A stretch of 56,595 nucleotides of DNA from Rhodobacteraceae bacterium UBA3069 (GTDB taxonomy: Bacteria; Pseudomonadota; Alphaproteobacteria; Rhodobacterales; Rhodobacteraceae): the NCBI GenBank assembly GCA_002366795.1, contig DFBX01000056.1, positions 1 through 56,595 on the forward strand, given 5' to 3'. The notes under the pieces are model-generated. The model made no database searches and was not told the DNA's origin. It worked only from the letters and a program-made list of their open reading frames with translations. Each line of letters starts with the position of its first letter. Position 1 is the stretch's first letter. A program made the translations under genes and the position numbers. Below are positions 35,732 to 43,452 of this stretch, piece by piece.

Positions 35732-36115
35732 TCAGCTGCAGAATAGCTCGTATACCAGTTCCAGTATACGCTTCGGACGATCATCGGCCAAACGATAGTA
35801 GATCGCCTTGCCTTCACGGCGCGGAATGACCAGCCCTTCAAGGCGCAGGCGCGAAAGTTGCTGGCTGACGGCGGCTTGCCGCGCCGAAAGCAATTCTTCG
35901 AGTTCGGTCACGGATTTCTCGCCTGACACGAGGTGGCACAGAATCAGCAGGCGCCCCTCGTGGCTGGCGGCCTTGAGGAAATTCGACGCAATCGTCGCGT
36001 TTTCCACGATACGGTCCATCTCTTCTTCAGAGATGGTGGTATCAAAGACCGGCAATCCCATGCCCGTATCCCTCACGACCTGATCCTTTGCAGTTTCGGA
36101 GGATTTAACGTGCAT
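35732..36115 (-). CDS. soxR: ArsR-family sulfur-responsive repressor SoxR
   Basis: A 127-residue ArsR/SmtB-type repressor with a winged HTH (about 45-115; KSVTELEELLSARQAAVSQQ, REGKAIYYRL). The only two cysteines are Cys60 (ILCHLVSGEKSV) and Cys126 (ELFCS at the C-terminus), the pair that in SqrR/BigR/SoxR forms a polysulfide bridge and releases DNA. The start follows GGAGGGGACA. It lies between soxS and soxT. Its likely operators are the AAATTC-N8-GAATTT palindromes before soxX and soxC and a degenerate copy before soxV. Confidence 0.95.
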   Translation of the reverse strand: MHVKSSETAKDQVVRDTGMGLPVFDTTISEEEMDRIVENATIASNFLKAASHEGRLLILCHLVSGEKSVTELEELLSARQAAVSQQLSRLRLEGLVIPRREGKAIYYRLADDRPKRILELVYELFCS

Positions 36116-36161
36116 TGTCCCCTCCGGTCCAGTTTTTCGCCGCGCTCATGCGACGAAAGCC

Positions 36162-36530
36162 TTAGCCCGTGCCTTCGTAGCCCGTTTTCGCACGCAGCAT
36201 CATTTCCAGCATGCCCCAAAAGAAATTGTCGCCGGGGTAGCCTTCGATCCGGCCCAGTTCCTGCCCGTCCTCGACCAGGATGAAGGTCGGGGTAAAGACA
36301 GCGGGGCGCTGGAAAACGATCCCCTCGGGCGGGGCATCTGCGATGTCGATTATGCGCAGGGGTGCAAATTTCCCCATCTCGGTGTTCGGGTAGGCGGGGC
36401 CGATTTCTTCTTTCCAGGCAATGCAGTATTGGCAGCCCTTGCGTTCGATCATGACCAGTTCGGCCGCCGCGGCAAAGCCGGGCAGAAGGGTCATCAGCAT
36501 CAAGAGGGACAAAAAGAACCGGCGCATCAT
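36162..36530 (-). CDS. soxS: Periplasmic thioredoxin SoxS
   Basis: A 122-residue exported thioredoxin-fold protein. A signal peptide of about 23 residues is followed by the redox motif RKGCQYCIAWK (Cys33, Cys36) and the cis-Pro loop FTPTFILV. In Paracoccus, SoxS keeps the SoxY carrier cysteine in the active state. First gene of the leftward sox unit and divergent from soxV; the 74-base gap between them is the shared control region. Confidence 0.94.
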   Translation of the reverse strand: MMRRFFLSLLMLMTLLPGFAAAAELVMIERKGCQYCIAWKEEIGPAYPNTEMGKFAPLRIIDIADAPPEGIVFQRPAVFTPTFILVEDGQELGRIEGYPGDNFFWGMLEMMLRAKTGYEGTG

Positions 36531-36566
36531 CTACTACCCGATTGACAAAATTCCTGACACACAACC

Positions 36567-36586
36567 TAATCTGAATATGTGAATTG
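36567..36586. promoter_or_regulatory. Degenerate SoxR-type operator between soxS and soxV
   Basis: TAATCT-GAATATGT-GAATTG aligns with the perfect palindromes before soxX and soxC (AAATTC-N8-GAATTT): the right half keeps GAATT and the left half keeps AAT. It is centred between the divergent starts. Confidence 0.45.
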
Positions 36587-36604
36587 ATCAAGGAAACCGC
36601 TCGA

Positions 36605-37342
36605 ATGCTGGATATATCCTTCGCCGGGGCTGCGATTGCGGGGCTTCTGAGCTTCTTTACGCCATGCATCCTGCCTATGGTGCCGTTCTACCTGAGCTAC
36701 ATGGCGGGGATTTCCATGTCAGAGCTGCGCGGCGACGGCCAGATTGCACCGGGGGCGCAGAAACGGCTGGTCCTTTCGGCGATCTGTTTCGCTTTGGGCG
36801 TGACCTCTATCTTTGTGATGCTGGGTATGGGGGCCACCGCGCTGGGCACGGCCTTCGCGCAGTGGAAGCAGCCTCTCAGCTATGTCGCCGCGGCGATTCT
36901 GCTGCTGTTCGGCCTGCATTTCCTTGGCGTGTTGCGAATCGGGTTCCTCTATCGTGAGGCCCGGCTGGAAAGCAAAGCCGAGCCCAGTTCGATGCTGGGG
37001 GCCTATGTCATGGGCCTGGCCTTCGGATTCGGCTGGACCCCTTGCGTCGGGCCGGCTCTGGCATCGATCCTTATGGTGGCCAGTGGTATGGGCGACATCT
37101 GGCAGGGCGGGTTGCTGTTGCTTGTTTACGGTTTATCAATGACTTCCCCCTTTATAGTGGCAGCGTTGTTTGCCCGTCCGTTCCTGTCGTGGATGCAGAG
37201 GAACCGGAAGTATCTGGGGCATGTCGAAAAGGTGATGGGGGTCATGCTGATCCTTTTTGCTATCCTGATTGCGACGAACGGGGTGAATCTGATCGCAGAT
37301 TGGATGATTCGGACCTTCCCCAGCTTCGGTTCGCTGGGTTGA
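36605..37342 (+). CDS. soxV: SoxV, CcdA/DsbD-type thiol transporter
   Basis: A 245-residue inner-membrane protein with six hydrophobic segments. It moves reducing equivalents from cytosolic thioredoxin to periplasmic partners. The two redox cysteines are in SFFTPCILPMVPFYLS (Cys21) and GWTPCVGPALAS (Cys147), as in CcdA. The ATG at 36605 follows AAGGAAACCGCTCG; a TTG seven codons upstream is less likely. It is followed after 22 bases by soxW, its periplasmic acceptor, so electrons flow SoxV to SoxW (and probably SoxS) to SoxY. Confidence 0.95.
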   Translation: MLDISFAGAAIAGLLSFFTPCILPMVPFYLSYMAGISMSELRGDGQIAPGAQKRLVLSAICFALGVTSIFVMLGMGATALGTAFAQWKQPLSYVAAAILLLFGLHFLGVLRIGFLYREARLESKAEPSSMLGAYVMGLAFGFGWTPCVGPALASILMVASGMGDIWQGGLLLLVYGLSMTSPFIVAALFARPFLSWMQRNRKYLGHVEKVMGVMLILFAILIATNGVNLIADWMIRTFPSFGSLG

Positions 37343-37364
37343 GCAGACAACGGGAGGAAGAGTG

Positions 37365-37922
37365 ATGTTGAGACTGGTTTGCGCCATCGTGATGACGGTG
37401 GCACTGGCAATTCCGGCGCTGGGCGCCGAGATGGGCGATGACGGGCTGCACAAAGCGGCGTGGATGCGCGATACCTTCACGGATCTGCGTGAGGATCTGG
37501 AAGAGGCAAATGCCGAGGGCAAGCGACTTGCGATCATCGTGGAGCAGCGCGGCTGCATCTATTGCAAGAAGATGCACGAGGAAATCTTTCCCGACACCGC
37601 GATCGATCGATACATCAAGGACAACTATTTCTTCATCCAGATCAATATGTTCGGGGATGTCGAAGTGACGGATTTCGACGGCGAATCCCTGCCTGAAAAG
37701 GACATGGTGCGCAAATGGGGACTGATGTTCACCCCCACGATGATGTTCTTCCCCGAAAGCGTGGGCGCAGGCGTTGCGGCGAATAAGGCGGCGGTCGTGC
37801 AGATGCCCGGCGCTTTTGGCAAGGGCACGACGCTGGCCTTGCTCGAATGGGTGAATGGGAAGGGCTATGAAGAGGATGAGCCTTTCCAGAAATATCTCGC
37901 GAGGAGGCTCGGTCAGCAATGA
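37365..37922 (+). CDS. soxW: SoxW periplasmic thioredoxin
   Basis: A 185-residue exported thioredoxin-like protein. A signal peptide (about 1-21) precedes the redox motif EQRGCIYCKKM (Cys64, Cys67), and GLMFTPTMMFF holds the cis-Pro. It is the partner reduced by SoxV. The ATG at 37365 follows GGGAGGAAGAGTG; a GTG one codon earlier is possible. A 136-base gap with the first perfect SoxR-type palindrome separates it from soxX, so the downstream genes can be controlled apart from soxVW. Confidence 0.94.
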   Translation: MLRLVCAIVMTVALAIPALGAEMGDDGLHKAAWMRDTFTDLREDLEEANAEGKRLAIIVEQRGCIYCKKMHEEIFPDTAIDRYIKDNYFFIQINMFGDVEVTDFDGESLPEKDMVRKWGLMFTPTMMFFPESVGAGVAANKAAVVQMPGAFGKGTTLALLEWVNGKGYEEDEPFQKYLARRLGQQ

Positions 37923-37958
37923 TCTTTCGTATAGGTCGCTCTCAACTAACGCATCGGT

Positions 37959-37978
37959 AAATTCATTTTCGTGAATTT
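37959..37978. promoter_or_regulatory. Perfect SoxR-type operator upstream of soxX
   Basis: AAATTC-ATTTTCGT-GAATTT: exact six-base inverted arms with an eight-base spacer. The core ATTC-N8-GAAT is the box reported for SqrR/BigR-type repressors. It lies 80 bases upstream of the soxX ATG in the soxW-soxX gap, where Paracoccus SoxR is known to bind. Confidence 0.75.
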
Positions 37979-38058
37979 GTAGTTGCGAAAGGCGGGTGCG
38001 GTGGACTACGGTATGCTGAGCTATCTTAGCCAAACAACTGGTAGCCAAGGGAGGAAAC

Positions 38059-38535
38059 ATGAGGCTTTCAACTTTGACAGTGGCGGCGACGCTGGTGGCC
38101 GGGGCGGCGTTTGCCAACCCCGTATCGCCCGGCGATGTCGTTTTCACTGAGGACGGCGCGGTCGAAGCATCGCTGAGCGGTGCTGCGGGCAATCCCGAAG
38201 AGGGAGCCAAGATCATGGGCTCCAAACAGCTCGGCAACTGCGTGGCGTGCCACCAGATATCTGCACTGGCCGACGTGCCGTTTCAGGGCGATGTGGGGCC
38301 GATGCTTGATGGCGTCGCCGATCGTTGGAACCAGGCCGAACTGCGCGGTATTTTGAGCAACGCCAAGATGACTTATGAGGGCACCGTGATGCCGGCCTAT
38401 TACAAGGTCGATGGCTTCACGCGCCCCGGCAATGCTTATACCGGCAAGGCTGCCGAGGGTCCGCTGGACCCGCTGCTGTCCGCGCGACAAATCGAAGATG
38501 TGGTCGCGTTCCTGATGACTTTGAAAGACGAGTGA
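38059..38535 (+). CDS. soxX: SoxX monohaem cytochrome c
   Basis: The 158-residue small subunit of the SoxAX complex, which oxidatively links thiosulfate to the SoxY cysteine. A Sec signal peptide (MRLSTLTVAATLVAGAAFA) is followed by the haem site CVACH (Cys61-His65); Met111 in EGTVMPAYY is the probable distal ligand. The ATG follows GGGAGGAAAC. It heads the core run soxXYZA, with 32 bases to soxY. Confidence 0.97.
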   Translation: MRLSTLTVAATLVAGAAFANPVSPGDVVFTEDGAVEASLSGAAGNPEEGAKIMGSKQLGNCVACHQISALADVPFQGDVGPMLDGVADRWNQAELRGILSNAKMTYEGTVMPAYYKVDGFTRPGNAYTGKAAEGPLDPLLSARQIEDVVAFLMTLKDE

Positions 38536-38567
38536 TCAGGTAAGTGACGGGAAAAAGGAGACAAAAT

Positions 38568-38984
38568 ATGGAATTCTCGAGACGTGATACGCTCGCGCTT
38601 GGGTTGGGGGCAGCGGCACTGACCGTTCTGCCTATCCGCGCCCTTGCCGCAGCAGACGACGCCATCGCCGCCTTCACCGGTGGTGCGGACGTCGCCGAAG
38701 GCGGGGTCACCCTGACCGCGCCGGAAATCGCTGAAAACGGCAACACTGTTCCGATCTCGGTCGAAGCAGAAGGCGCGGCCGAAATCATGGTTCTGGCCAT
38801 GGGTAACCCCACTCCGGGCGTGGCGACTTTCAAGTTCGGCGAACTGGCCGGTGCGCATTCCGCATCGACCCGTATCCGCTTGGCCGGCACCCAAGACGTG
38901 GTGGCGATCGCTAAAATGGCCGACGGCAGCTTTGCCAAGGCATCCTCGACCGTGAAGGTCACCATCGGCGGCTGCGGCGGCTAA
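38568..38984 (+). CDS. soxY: SoxY sulfur carrier subunit
   Basis: The 138-residue subunit that covalently carries sulfur intermediates. It ends in the diagnostic swinging arm VKVTIGGCGG, with the only functional cysteine two residues from the end. The N-terminus has a Tat-type signal (FSRRDTLALGLGAAAL, then an ALAA cleavage region), so the SoxYZ dimer is exported folded. The ATG at 38568 follows AAGGAGACAAAAT. soxZ follows after 17 bases. Confidence 0.97.
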   Translation: MEFSRRDTLALGLGAAALTVLPIRALAAADDAIAAFTGGADVAEGGVTLTAPEIAENGNTVPISVEAEGAAEIMVLAMGNPTPGVATFKFGELAGAHSASTRIRLAGTQDVVAIAKMADGSFAKASSTVKVTIGGCGG

Positions 38985-39001
38985 TCAGAGGAGACGAAAA
39001 C

Positions 39002-39331
39002 ATGGCAGAAGGTGTAAAACCCCGCGTCAAGGCCCCCAAGAAGGCATCCGCCGGCGAGGCCGTAACGATCAAGACCCTGATCAGCCACCAGATGGAATCG
39101 GGTCAGCGCAAGAACAAGGATGGCTCGATCATTCCGCGTTCGATCATCAATCGCTTCACTTGCGAGTTCAACGGCAAGTCCGTGATCGAAGTGGTCATGG
39201 AGGCCGCGATCTCGACCAACCCGTATTTCGAATTCGAAGCGGTCATCCCCGAAGCGGGCGACATGGTGTTCACTTGGTACGACGACGATGGTTCGGTCTA
39301 TACCGAAACCAAGTCGGTCGCGATCAGCTGA
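39002..39331 (+). CDS. soxZ: SoxZ sulfur carrier partner
   Basis: A 109-residue immunoglobulin-like subunit that dimerises with SoxY. The segment TLISHQMESGQRKNKDGS and the end VFTWYDDDGSVYTETKSV are characteristic. It has no signal peptide, as expected for co-export with SoxY. The ATG follows GAGGAGACGAAAAC. A 10-bp hairpin without a U tract lies in the gap to soxA. Confidence 0.97.
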   Translation: MAEGVKPRVKAPKKASAGEAVTIKTLISHQMESGQRKNKDGSIIPRSIINRFTCEFNGKSVIEVVMEAAISTNPYFEFEAVIPEAGDMVFTWYDDDGSVYTETKSVAIS

Positions 39332-39346
39332 CATCTGACAACAGCA

Positions 39347-39372
39347 CCCTGTCCCCGATCATGGGGGCAGGG
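39347..39372 (+). other. Intergenic hairpin soxZ-soxA
   Basis: CCCTGTCCCC (39347-39356) pairs with GGGGGCAGGG (39363-39372) with one G-T pair and a six-base loop GATCAT. No T run follows, so it is more likely an mRNA processing or stability element than a terminator. Confidence 0.6.
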
Positions 39373-39392
39373 ACGCCAAAGGGAGGAAGCAC

Positions 39393-40244
39393 ATGAAATT
39401 CAAAGCAAGAACGGCTTTTGCCGCACTGCTTCTGTCGGTTCCGGCCGTTGCATTCGCCGATGCGGATGACGACAAGCTGGTGATCAACGGCGATCTCGAG
39501 ATCGTGACAAAGGCACCGGCTCCGGCGCATTTGTCCGATAGTTTGGACGAGATCATGTCAGGCTGGCATTTCCGGTCTGACGAGACTCAGGCGCTGGAAA
39601 TGGACGACTTTGACAACCCCGGCATGATCTTCGTAGATCAGGCGATCGAGGCTTGGAACACGGTCGAGGGTGCTGCGGGCAAGTCCTGCGCATCCTGCCA
39701 CGAAGGCCCGGAAAACATGGCTGGCGTGCGCGCCGTCTATCCCAAGTGGAACGAAACCGCTGGTGAAGTTCGCACCTTGGAAATGCAGGTCAACGATTGC
39801 CGTACTTCGCGCATGGAAGCCGACGCTTGGAAATACACTGGCGGTGACATGGCCTCGATGGTTGCTCTGGTGACTTTGCAGTCGCGCGGCATGCCCGTGA
39901 ACGTTGCCATTGACGGTCCCGCGCAAGCCACTTGGGAGCAAGGCAAGGAGCTGTATTACACGCGCACTGGTCAGTTGGATCTGTCCTGCGCGTCCTGCCA
40001 CGAGCAGAACTACGGCAACATGATCCGCGCCGACCATCTGAGCCAGGGCCAGATCAACGGTTTCCCGGCATATCGTCTGAAAAATTCCAAGCTGAATTCG
40101 GTCCATGCCCGTTTCAAAGGTTGTGTGCGCGACACCCGCGCCGAGACTTTTAAGCCGGGTGGACCCGAGTTCACCGCGCTTGAGCTTTATGTTGCAAGCC
40201 GCGGCAACGGCCTGTCGGTCGAAGGGCCTTCGGTCCGTAACTAA
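39393..40244 (+). CDS. soxA: SoxA dihaem cytochrome c
   Basis: The 283-residue large SoxAX subunit. After a signal peptide (about 1-22) it has two haem sites, KSCASCHEG (Cys99-His103) and LSCASCHEQ (Cys199-His203). Cys136 (VNDCRTSR) is the expected axial ligand of haem 1. Cys244 (FKGCVRDTRA) is the axial, persulfide-forming active-site ligand of haem 2. This makes it the dihaem type found in Paracoccus and Rhodovulum. It is flanked on both sides by intergenic hairpins. Confidence 0.97.
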   Translation: MKFKARTAFAALLLSVPAVAFADADDDKLVINGDLEIVTKAPAPAHLSDSLDEIMSGWHFRSDETQALEMDDFDNPGMIFVDQAIEAWNTVEGAAGKSCASCHEGPENMAGVRAVYPKWNETAGEVRTLEMQVNDCRTSRMEADAWKYTGGDMASMVALVTLQSRGMPVNVAIDGPAQATWEQGKELYYTRTGQLDLSCASCHEQNYGNMIRADHLSQGQINGFPAYRLKNSKLNSVHARFKGCVRDTRAETFKPGGPEFTALELYVASRGNGLSVEGPSVRN

Positions 40245-40250
40245 GAAACA

Positions 40251-40277
40251 TTCCGGGGCGAGCCTCTCGCCCCGGAA
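40251..40277 (+). other. Intergenic hairpin soxA-soxB
   Basis: TTCCGGGGCGAG (40251-40262) and CTCGCCCCGGAA (40266-40277) form a perfect 12-bp stem with a three-base loop, starting seven bases after the soxA stop. No U tract follows. Confidence 0.7.
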
Positions 40278-40380
40278 CTACTGCCTGCAAGATATTGTAA
40301 ACCTTGGCCATTCGGGGCCGGGCCTTTGTTCGTTCGAGCAAGGGATTTGGAACACTCTAACCTATTCGGAGCTTTGAGAC

Positions 40381-42078
40381 ATGATCTCTCGTCGCGATTT
40401 CCTCCAGGTCTCCATGGCCGCTTCTGCCCTGACGGGTGCTTCTGGTTTCGGCAACTGGGCGCGCTTGGCCGCCCAGCAGAAACTCACCCAGGATGACTTG
40501 CTGCAATTCGATACGTTCGGGAATGTCTCGTTGATCCATATCACCGACATTCACGCACAGTTGAAACCGATCTATTTCCGCGAGCCCGAGATCAATATTG
40601 GCGTGGGCGACGCGAAAGGGCAGGTGCCGCACGTGACCGGTGCCGATTTCCGCAAGATGTACGGCATCAATGACGGTTCGCCCTCGGCCTATGCGCTGAC
40701 CTACAACGACTTCACCGCGTTGGCGAAGGAATATGGAAAGGTCGGCGGTCTTGACCGCGTGGCCACAGTGATCAACTCGATCCGCGCCGAACGCCCGGAT
40801 GCCTTGCTGCTGGATGGCGGCGACACTTGGCACGGCTCTTACACCTGCTATCACACCGAAGGCCAGGACATGGTCAACGTGATGAACGCGCTGAAACCCG
40901 ATGCGATGACTTTCCACTGGGAGTTCACCTTGGGGTCTGCCCGCGTGGACGAGCTGGTCGCGGGGCTGCCCTTTGCGGCGCTGGGTCAGAACATTTTTGA
41001 CGCGGAATGGGACGAACCTTCTGAGAACTTCAAATCCTACGAGATGTTCGAGCGTGGCGGCGTCAAGATTGCTGTTCTGGGCCAGGCCTTCCCCTACATG
41101 CCCATCGCCAACCCGCGCTGGATGTTCCCGGAGTATTCCTTCGGTATTCGCGAAGAACATATGCAGGAGATGGTGAACGAGGCGAAAGCCGAGGGTGCAG
41201 AGTTGATCGTTCTGCTGTCGCACAACGGTTTCGACGTGGACAAGAAGATGGCCGGCAACGTGGAAGGTATTGACGTGATCCTGTCCGGCCATACCCATGA
41301 CGCGCTTCCCGAACCTGTGCTGGTCGGCGAGACGATCATCATCGCGTCGGGGTCGAACGGTAAATTCGTGTCCCGTGTTGATCTGGATGTACGTGATGGC
41401 CGCATGATGGGCTTCCGTCACAAGCTGATCCCGATCTTCTCTGATGTGATCCAACCCGATGCCGAGGTCGCCAAGGTGATTGATGCGCAGCGTGCTCCGC
41501 ATGAAGAAGCCATGAACGAGGTGATCGGCCAGACCGAAGACCTGCTGTATCGCCGCGGTAATTTCAACGGATCGTGGGATGACCTGATCTGCGACGCCCT
41601 GATTTCCGAGCGCGAGGCGGACATCGCCATGTCACCGGGCGTGCGGTGGGGCCCGTCGATCCTGCCGGGTCAGAACATCACCCGTGAAGATATCTGGAAC
41701 GTCACCTCGATGTCTTATGGCGAGGCGTATCGCTCTGAAATGACGGGTGAATTCATCCATGTCATCCTGGAAGACGTGGCCGATAATCTTTTCAACACCG
41801 ATCCCTATTACCAACAGGGGGGTGACATGGTTCGCATCGGTGGCATGGGCTACAAAATCGACATCAACAAAAAGCAAGGCGAGCGCATCAGCGATCTGAC
41901 CTTGCTGAAAACCGGTGAGGCGATCGATCCAGCCAAGAATTATGTTGTTGCCGGTTGGGCCAGCGTCAACGAAGGCACGGAAGGTCCGCAGATTTGGGAC
42001 GTGGTGGAAAACCACATCCGCAAACAGGGGACCGTTTCGGTCGCCCCTAACAATAGTGTAACGGTCGTGGGCGCATAA
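40381..42078 (+). CDS. soxB: SoxB thiosulfohydrolase
   Basis: The 565-residue di-manganese enzyme that hydrolyses sulfate from SoxYZ-bound intermediates. A Tat signal (ISRRDFLQVSMAASALTG) is followed by a metallophosphoesterase fold: IHITDIHAQ (Asp56, His58), LLDGGDTWHGSYT (Asp148), LLSHNGFD and LSGHTHDALPE. A 5'-nucleotidase C-terminal domain follows (about 360-560). The ribosome site CGGAG is close to the ATG. It lies 136 bases after soxA, beyond a hairpin. Confidence 0.98.
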   Translation: MISRRDFLQVSMAASALTGASGFGNWARLAAQQKLTQDDLLQFDTFGNVSLIHITDIHAQLKPIYFREPEINIGVGDAKGQVPHVTGADFRKMYGINDGSPSAYALTYNDFTALAKEYGKVGGLDRVATVINSIRAERPDALLLDGGDTWHGSYTCYHTEGQDMVNVMNALKPDAMTFHWEFTLGSARVDELVAGLPFAALGQNIFDAEWDEPSENFKSYEMFERGGVKIAVLGQAFPYMPIANPRWMFPEYSFGIREEHMQEMVNEAKAEGAELIVLLSHNGFDVDKKMAGNVEGIDVILSGHTHDALPEPVLVGETIIIASGSNGKFVSRVDLDVRDGRMMGFRHKLIPIFSDVIQPDAEVAKVIDAQRAPHEEAMNEVIGQTEDLLYRRGNFNGSWDDLICDALISEREADIAMSPGVRWGPSILPGQNITREDIWNVTSMSYGEAYRSEMTGEFIHVILEDVADNLFNTDPYYQQGGDMVRIGGMGYKIDINKKQGERISDLTLLKTGEAIDPAKNYVVAGWASVNEGTEGPQIWDVVENHIRKQGTVSVAPNNSVTVVGA

Positions 42079-42125
42079 GCGCCCGCGACTATTTGGCAAT
42101 TTCGAACCCAGTCGAGTTCTTTTAC

Positions 42126-42145
42126 AAATTCACGTAATTGAATTT
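42126..42145. promoter_or_regulatory. Perfect SoxR-type operator upstream of soxC
   Basis: AAATTC-ACGTAATT-GAATTT has the same six-base arms and eight-base spacing as the site before soxX, with a different spacer sequence. It ends 26 bases upstream of the soxC ATG. Confidence 0.7.
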
Positions 42146-42171
42146 GATGTTCTGAGAGGAGGCAAAGACAG

Positions 42172-43452
42172 ATGACAGTCAGCTTCAAAGGCAAATCCTC
42201 GCGCCGGGCGTTCCTGAAAGGGACACTGGCTGCAGGTGGCACTTTGGCAGGAGCGACCTTGGCCAAGGCTGAAGGCGCAGACCCGCTGATCACCGAAAAA
42301 CAGCCTTGGGCGCAAGGGCTTGGCGACGGGGTGGATGCAACGCCCTATGGTCTGCCAATCAAATACGAAGACGACGTGATCCGTCGCAACGTGGAATGGC
42401 TGACCGCCGACACGATCAGTTCGATCAACTTCTCGCCGATCCACGCACTGGACGGCACGATCACCCCGCAGGGCTGCGCTTTCGAGCGTCACCACTCGGG
42501 TGCGATCGAATTGAAGAAAGAAGATTACCGCCTGATGATCAACGGCTTGGTTGATCAACCGCTGGTCTTCACCTACGAAGATCTGGAGCGTTTCCCACGT
42601 GTGAACCACACCTTCTTCCTGGAATGCGCGGCCAACACCGGCATGGAATGGGCGGGCGCACAGCTGAACGGCGCGCAGTTCACCCACGGTATGATCCACA
42701 ACATGGAATATACCGGCGTGACCCTGCGCACCCTGCTGGAAGAGGCAGGACTGGATGCCGCAGGCGATCTGAAAGACAAGTGGGTGTATGTCGAAGGCGC
42801 AGATGCGTCCTCGAACGGGCGTTCGATCCCGATGGATAAGGCGCTTGATGACTGCATGATCGCCTTCAAGGCTAACGGCGAAGCCCTGCGCATGGAGCAT
42901 GGCTATCCCGTGCGCCTGGTCGTTCCCGGTTGGGAAGGCAATATGTGGGTCAAGTGGATCCGCCGTATCGAGGTCACGGATCAGGCGGTGCAAAGCCGCG
43001 AGGAAACCTCGAAATACACCGACACTCTGGAAAACGGCACCAGCCGGAAGTGGACTTGGGTGATGGACGCGAAATCGGTCGTGACCAGCCCCAGCCCGCA
43101 GGCACCGATCAAGCATGGCAAGGGTCCGCTGGTCATCACCGGCCTTGCTTGGTCCGGCCGTGGCGCGATCACACGCGTGGATGTCTCCAAGGACGGTGGC
43201 AAAACTTGGGAAACCGCGCGTCTGGCCAACCCGGGCCAGCCGATGGCACTGACCCGCTTCTATCTGGACACGACTTGGGATGGCGAGGAAATGTTCCTGC
43301 AAAGCCGCGCCATGGACGAGACAGGTTACGTGCAGCCGACCAAGACGCAGCTGCGCGAGGTACGCGGCGAAAACTCGGTCTATCATAACAACTGCATCCA
43401 GACCTGGTGGGTCAATGCGAATGGGGAGGCAGAGAATGTCGAAGTATCGTAA
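42172..43452 (+). CDS. soxC: SoxC molybdenum sulfane dehydrogenase subunit
   Basis: The 426-residue molybdopterin subunit of SoxCD, which oxidises the SoxY-bound sulfane sulfur by six electrons. It belongs to the sulfite oxidase family: Tat signal (KSSRRAFLKGTLAAGG), molybdenum ligand Cys152 in FFLECAANTGMEW, and a C-terminal dimerisation domain ending YHNNCIQTWWVN. The ATG follows GAGAGGAGGCAAAGACAG. It overlaps soxD by 17 bases, so the subunits are translationally coupled. A private SoxR-type operator precedes it. Confidence 0.97.
   Translation: MTVSFKGKSSRRAFLKGTLAAGGTLAGATLAKAEGADPLITEKQPWAQGLGDGVDATPYGLPIKYEDDVIRRNVEWLTADTISSINFSPIHALDGTITPQGCAFERHHSGAIELKKEDYRLMINGLVDQPLVFTYEDLERFPRVNHTFFLECAANTGMEWAGAQLNGAQFTHGMIHNMEYTGVTLRTLLEEAGLDAAGDLKDKWVYVEGADASSNGRSIPMDKALDDCMIAFKANGEALRMEHGYPVRLVVPGWEGNMWVKWIRRIEVTDQAVQSREETSKYTDTLENGTSRKWTWVMDAKSVVTSPSPQAPIKHGKGPLVITGLAWSGRGAITRVDVSKDGGKTWETARLANPGQPMALTRFYLDTTWDGEEMFLQSRAMDETGYVQPTKTQLREVRGENSVYHNNCIQTWWVNANGEAENVEVS

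Noticed and set aside
37979..38058. Sigma70-type promoter (TTGCGA with TACGGT) after the SoxR box before soxX.
   Set aside because: The spacing and -10 match are poor; I could not choose among several weak options.
42069..42084. GGGCGC-ATAA-GCGCCC hairpin over the soxB stop codon as a terminator.
   Set aside because: Only six pairs and no T tract; read-through to soxC is likely, though a minor structural role cannot be excluded.
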